Below, piece after piece: positions 5,155 through 6,833 of a stretch of DNA of 6,833 nt. Position 1 is the first letter of the stretch. The number at the start of each line of letters is the position of its first letter. The notes below the pieces were generated by a model, which had not been told where the DNA came from, did no database searches, and saw only the letters and a program-made list of their open reading frames with translations. The translations under genes and the position numbers were made by a program. Source of the DNA: an uncultured cyanobacterium (lineage in GTDB: Bacteria > Cyanobacteriota > Cyanobacteriia > CACIAM-69d); assembly GCA_937894105.1 (NCBI GenBank), contig CALCTI010000125.1, forward strand, positions 1 to 6,833. Direction: 5' to 3'.

Positions 5155-5670
5155 CTATATTCCGTTGGTGTCCCAGAAAAGGGTGCTGAAGTCGGAGGTG
5201 TCGGACGTGCCGGAAGGGTCGGTGGATGAGGTTTGGGCGATCGCCCCATCCCAGCTGTCTTCCAAAAACGCTTCCAGCTCCGATTCACTGCCAGAAGCGG
5301 CAAACTGTGCCCCCATGCCCGACGGATTGGTCCAAACGCCCAAGGTGTGCCCCAAGCCAGCGCCCACTAATCCCGCCGCGATCGCCCCAATAATCTGAGG
5401 TAATCGCTTTGCTTTTTTAAGATTGCTAGTAGGAATAGGTTCCTGGGCGATCGCCGCCATCAAATTCCCCTCAAAATTGGAGGACTCTAGCGGAGCAACG
5501 GGCTGATGTTGACGTAGAAAAGCAACTAGGGAGCGATCGTCTGTCTGGGAGGCTTTCGTTGGCTCAAGCTGATCCTCGAAGCTACCGAAAGGGAGAGGCT
5601 CAGAATTATCGTTAGAATCACCGTTCACATGGGGTGACTGGTTGTTTGGATTTTGATTGTTGCGATTCAT
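5155..5670 (-). CDS. Probable single-span anti-sigma factor of the ECF sigma factor
   Basis: This 171-residue protein has an Asn/Gln-rich N-terminus (1-23), a cytoplasmic segment with SLVAFLRQHQP (47-57) and a helix FEGNLMAAI (66-74), a basic KKAKR (85-89), one hydrophobic span (about 90-113) and an acidic Ser/Thr-rich outer tail (114-171). The positive charges before the span put the N-terminus in the cytoplasm. The gene begins inside the sigma stop codon (ATGA, 5667-5670) with AAGGAG seven bases upstream, so the two are translationally coupled, the usual arrangement for an ECF sigma and its membrane-bound antagonist. There are no cysteines, so it is not a zinc (HxxxCxxC) anti-sigma factor. 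Function rests on position and topology more than on a recognised domain. Confidence 0.75.
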   Translation of the reverse strand: MNRNNQNPNNQSPHVNGDSNDNSEPLPFGSFEDQLEPTKASQTDDRSLVAFLRQHQPVAPLESSNFEGNLMAAIAQEPIPTSNLKKAKRLPQIIGAIAAGLVGAGLGHTLGVWTNPSGMGAQFAASGSESELEAFLEDSWDGAIAQTSSTDPSGTSDTSDFSTLFWDTNGI

Positions 5671-6320
5671 AACTCAACTCCTTGGCGCTCTAGTTCCTGG
5701 CGGAGGGCCGCGCGGGCAGAAAATAGTCGGGATTTTACGGTGCCCACCGGCACATTTAAGATTTGAGCCACGTCCTTTTGGGGAATATCTTCCAGGTCAC
5801 ACAGCACAATAACGCTGCGGGCTCCGTCCGATAAGAATCCCAAAGCTTGGCGGACCACATCTTGGTAATGCAAAGTGGACCATTGTCCCGATGCCCCTTG
5901 GGAGGGGTCCGGAAGGGTGGCGTCCAAAGGGTCAGAAACCGTTAGCTCCCGTTGGCGATCGCGAGCAAATTTTTTCCGCCGATCCATCGCCACATTCCAG
6001 GCGATGCGATATAGCCAGGTGGAAAAACTCGCCGATCGCCGGAACTTCGGCAACCCCCGCCACGCCCGTAGAAACACGTCCTGAACCAAATCGTCCAGCC
6101 CAGTTTCCCCACACAGTTGATACAGCGTGGATCGCACCCGTTGACCATAGCGGCGATATAAGCCCGCAAAAGCGGAGCGATTCCCCGCCAAACATTGGTC
6201 AATCAGCGTCAAATCATCCGCCATTTCTAGCGCCATATCAGGCTCGCTTTTATCCGAGGGTACTCCCTTCGAATGGGGCATAGCCTTGTCCAGCATTGGT
6301 TGCATGGGAACGGTGGTCAC
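5667..6320 (-). CDS. ECF (group 3) RNA polymerase sigma factor
   Basis: The 217-residue protein has sigma region 2 at about 40-117, with core-binding and -10 recognition sequence DDLVQDVFLRAWRGL (76-90) and FSTWLYRIAWNVAMDRRKK (99-117). Region 4 lies near 155-211, with the helix-turn-helix QKDVAQILNVPVGTVKSRLF. Regions 1 and 3 are absent, as expected for an ECF factor. The first 35 residues are an unconserved extension. The longest start is GTG at 6318-6320, preceded by AAGGGA nine bases away; ATG at 6303-6305 and later Met codons are possible, as the domain begins only near residue 36. It is first in a minus-strand cluster with an anti-sigma gene overlapping its stop and two spy-like genes. 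From memory, some cyanobacterial group 3 sigma genes have similar neighbours, but I cannot assign a specific sig name. Confidence 0.92.
   Translation of the reverse strand: MTTVPMQPMLDKAMPHSKGVPSDKSEPDMALEMADDLTLIDQCLAGNRSAFAGLYRRYGQRVRSTLYQLCGETGLDDLVQDVFLRAWRGLPKFRRSASFSTWLYRIAWNVAMDRRKKFARDRQRELTVSDPLDATLPDPSQGASGQWSTLHYQDVVRQALGFLSDGARSVIVLCDLEDIPQKDVAQILNVPVGTVKSRLFSARAALRQELERQGVEL
5678..5683 (-). promoter_or_regulatory. Shine-Dalgarno AAGGAG inside the end of the sigma gene
   Basis: On the minus strand AAGGAG is followed by seven bases and the ATG of the anti-sigma gene (5670-5668). It lies within the last codons of the sigma gene and supports the ATGA-coupled start. Confidence 0.8.
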
Positions 6321-6353
6321 AGAAATCTGTCCCTTCAGCGCAAATTCACCAGT

Positions 6354-6382
6354 TTAGACAGCGCCCCCCACAAAAAGGTTCA
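6354..6382 (-). promoter_or_regulatory. Candidate ECF-type promoter of the sigma gene
   Basis: On the minus strand TGAACC (6382-6377) is followed 18 bases later by TCTAA (6358-6354), resembling the GAAC ... TCTRA pattern of RpoE-type promoters. Transcription would begin about 25-30 bases before the GTG at 6320, which fits the ribosome site. Autoregulation of an ECF cluster is common, but the cyanobacterial consensus is poorly known, so this is only a candidate. Confidence 0.4.
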
Positions 6383-6416
6383 GCGAGCCTAAAAAAATGT
6401 CTGAGAAACAAAAAGC

Positions 6417-6444
6417 CTCCCTCTTAAAAAGGGGTTGGAGGGAG
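6417..6444. repeat. Hairpin repeat, CCCCTTTTTAAG type, reverse orientation
   Basis: CTCCCTC (6417-6423) pairs with GAGGGAG (6438-6444) around a 14-base loop, extendable by two pairs beyond a mismatch. The reverse complement shares the CCCCTTTTTAAG core with the repeat at 6498-6531. On the minus strand it is followed by five T residues (plus 6410-6414), so it could also act as a terminator shielding the sigma gene from read-in, though no minus-strand gene lies upstream in the window. Confidence 0.6.
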
Positions 6445-6497
6445 CCTCAAAATTTAGACTCGCAGCAAATTCATGTGGCAACAGCAAAAGGGCAGGA

Positions 6498-6531
6498 TTC
6501 CCCCCTTAATCTCCCCTTTTTAAGGGGGGAA
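6498..6531. repeat. Hairpin repeat, CCCCCCTTA...TAAGGGGGG type
   Basis: TTCCCCCCTTA (6498-6508) and TAAGGGGGGAA (6521-6531) form a perfect 11-bp inverted repeat with a 12-base loop. Repeats of this sequence are widespread in cyanobacterial intergenic DNA. No T-run follows on the plus strand, so I call it a repeat and not a terminator. Confidence 0.8.
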
Positions 6532-6627
6532 GGTGGATTTAGATGGCGATCGCACCGTTGAACCAACTCAGGTTTTTGAAACTGCCCTGTCAAAATTCAT
6601 CAAAAGAAACGGAAGAAATAGAACCAA

Positions 6628-6654
6628 TTGATAATAGGTCCGCTACCCTATAAA
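6628..6654 (+). promoter_or_regulatory. Candidate sigma-70-type promoter for the GTPase gene
   Basis: TTGATA (6628-6633) and TATAAA (6649-6654) are good -35 and -10 matches, but the 15-base spacer is shorter than ideal. It lies 34 bp upstream of the ATG at 6689, consistent with a short leader. Confidence 0.35.
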
Positions 6655-6688
6655 TACTTAAAAGTTCATTGCACTACAGCTAACACTT

Positions 6689-6833
6689 ATGGCGGCAAGC
6701 ACCCAGCGATCGCAAACCATGGACGCTCCCAAAGTCGGTCTGCCGGTCACCATCATCACCGGTTTCCTTGGCAGCGGCAAAACCACCCTGCTCAACCATA
6801 TTCTGACCAACCAGGAAGGTTTAAAAACGGCCG
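6689..6833 (+). CDS. COG0523/CobW-type G3E GTPase, 5' part only
   Basis: The visible 48 codons contain LPVTIITGFLGSGKTTLLNH, the Walker A (P-loop) signature of the CobW/HypB/UreG G3E GTPases, followed by ILTNQEGLKTA, typical of the COG0523 branch. These cytoplasmic GTPases deliver metals such as zinc or cobalt to target proteins, or serve in metal homeostasis. The window cuts the gene before the CxCC metal motif that defines the family, so the metal cannot be guessed. The start is ATG at 6689; ATG at 6719 (residue 11), just before the conserved core, is equally possible, and neither has a clear Shine-Dalgarno. It is divergent from the ECF sigma gene. Confidence 0.88.
   Translation, partial: MAASTQRSQTMDAPKVGLPVTIITGFLGSGKTTLLNHILTNQEGLKTA

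Larger units (their letters stand above)
6321..6688. other. Divergent intergenic region between the sigma cluster and the GTPase gene
   Basis: No gene is visible in these 368 bases. The region holds a candidate ECF promoter (6354-6382, minus), two hairpin-forming repeats of the cyanobacterial CCCCTTTTTAAGGGG type in opposite orientations (6417-6444, 6498-6531), one HIP1 site (6546-6553) and a candidate housekeeping promoter for the GTPase (6628-6654, plus). Confidence 0.6.

Noticed and set aside
6628..6645. Zur-type operator before the COG0523 GTPase (TTGATAATAGG)
   Set aside because: Only one half resembles the palindromic Zur box; the second half is not present, so the sequence is better read as a -35 region.

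Overview
The window looks like a piece of a cyanobacterial chromosome. Thirteen perfect copies of the HIP1 octamer GCGATCGC are scattered through 6.8 kb, there is a gene of the DUF3611 (TIC21/PIC1-like) family typical of cyanobacteria, and the last intergenic region carries the C-run/T-run/A-run/G-run palindromes common in cyanobacterial genomes. No tRNA, rRNA, CRISPR array or transposase gene was found.

Left part (1-2172) looks like pieces of a partner-switching signalling system. On the minus strand is a response regulator fused to an RsbU/SpoIIE-type PP2C phosphatase, interrupted by an in-frame TAA at 61-63; conserved phosphatase sequence continues in the same frame to the window edge. Facing away on the plus strand is an RsbW-like ATP-binding protein. 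About 720 bases without a convincing gene separate them, holding a 14-bp tandem repeat, a 15-bp palindrome and one copy of a dispersed palindromic element. The ATP-binding gene is followed 30 bp later by a creatininase-family amidohydrolase (2203-3087), probably in the same transcript. That gene runs tail to tail into the DUF3611 membrane protein gene (minus, 3037-3600), with a 51-bp coding overlap.

Right part (3661-6382) is a minus-strand stress-response cluster: an ECF sigma factor, a single-membrane-span probable anti-sigma factor coupled to it by an ATGA overlap, and two exported Spy/CpxP-like LTxxQ proteins that look like tandem paralogues. It ends at a good intrinsic terminator (3663-3711). 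A sequence resembling an ECF-type promoter lies just upstream of the sigma gene, so the cluster may be autoregulated. A second copy of the dispersed palindromic element lies between the two spy-like genes and supplies the stop codon of the upstream one.

The window ends (6689-6833) with the start of a divergent COG0523/CobW-type G3E GTPase, recognised by its Walker A motif.

The best leads are the premature stop in the phosphatase, the two-copy palindromic element whose arms show a compensatory base change, and the ECF/anti-sigma/double-Spy cluster whose Spy proteins carry strongly basic Gly-Arg or Gln-Arg tails.
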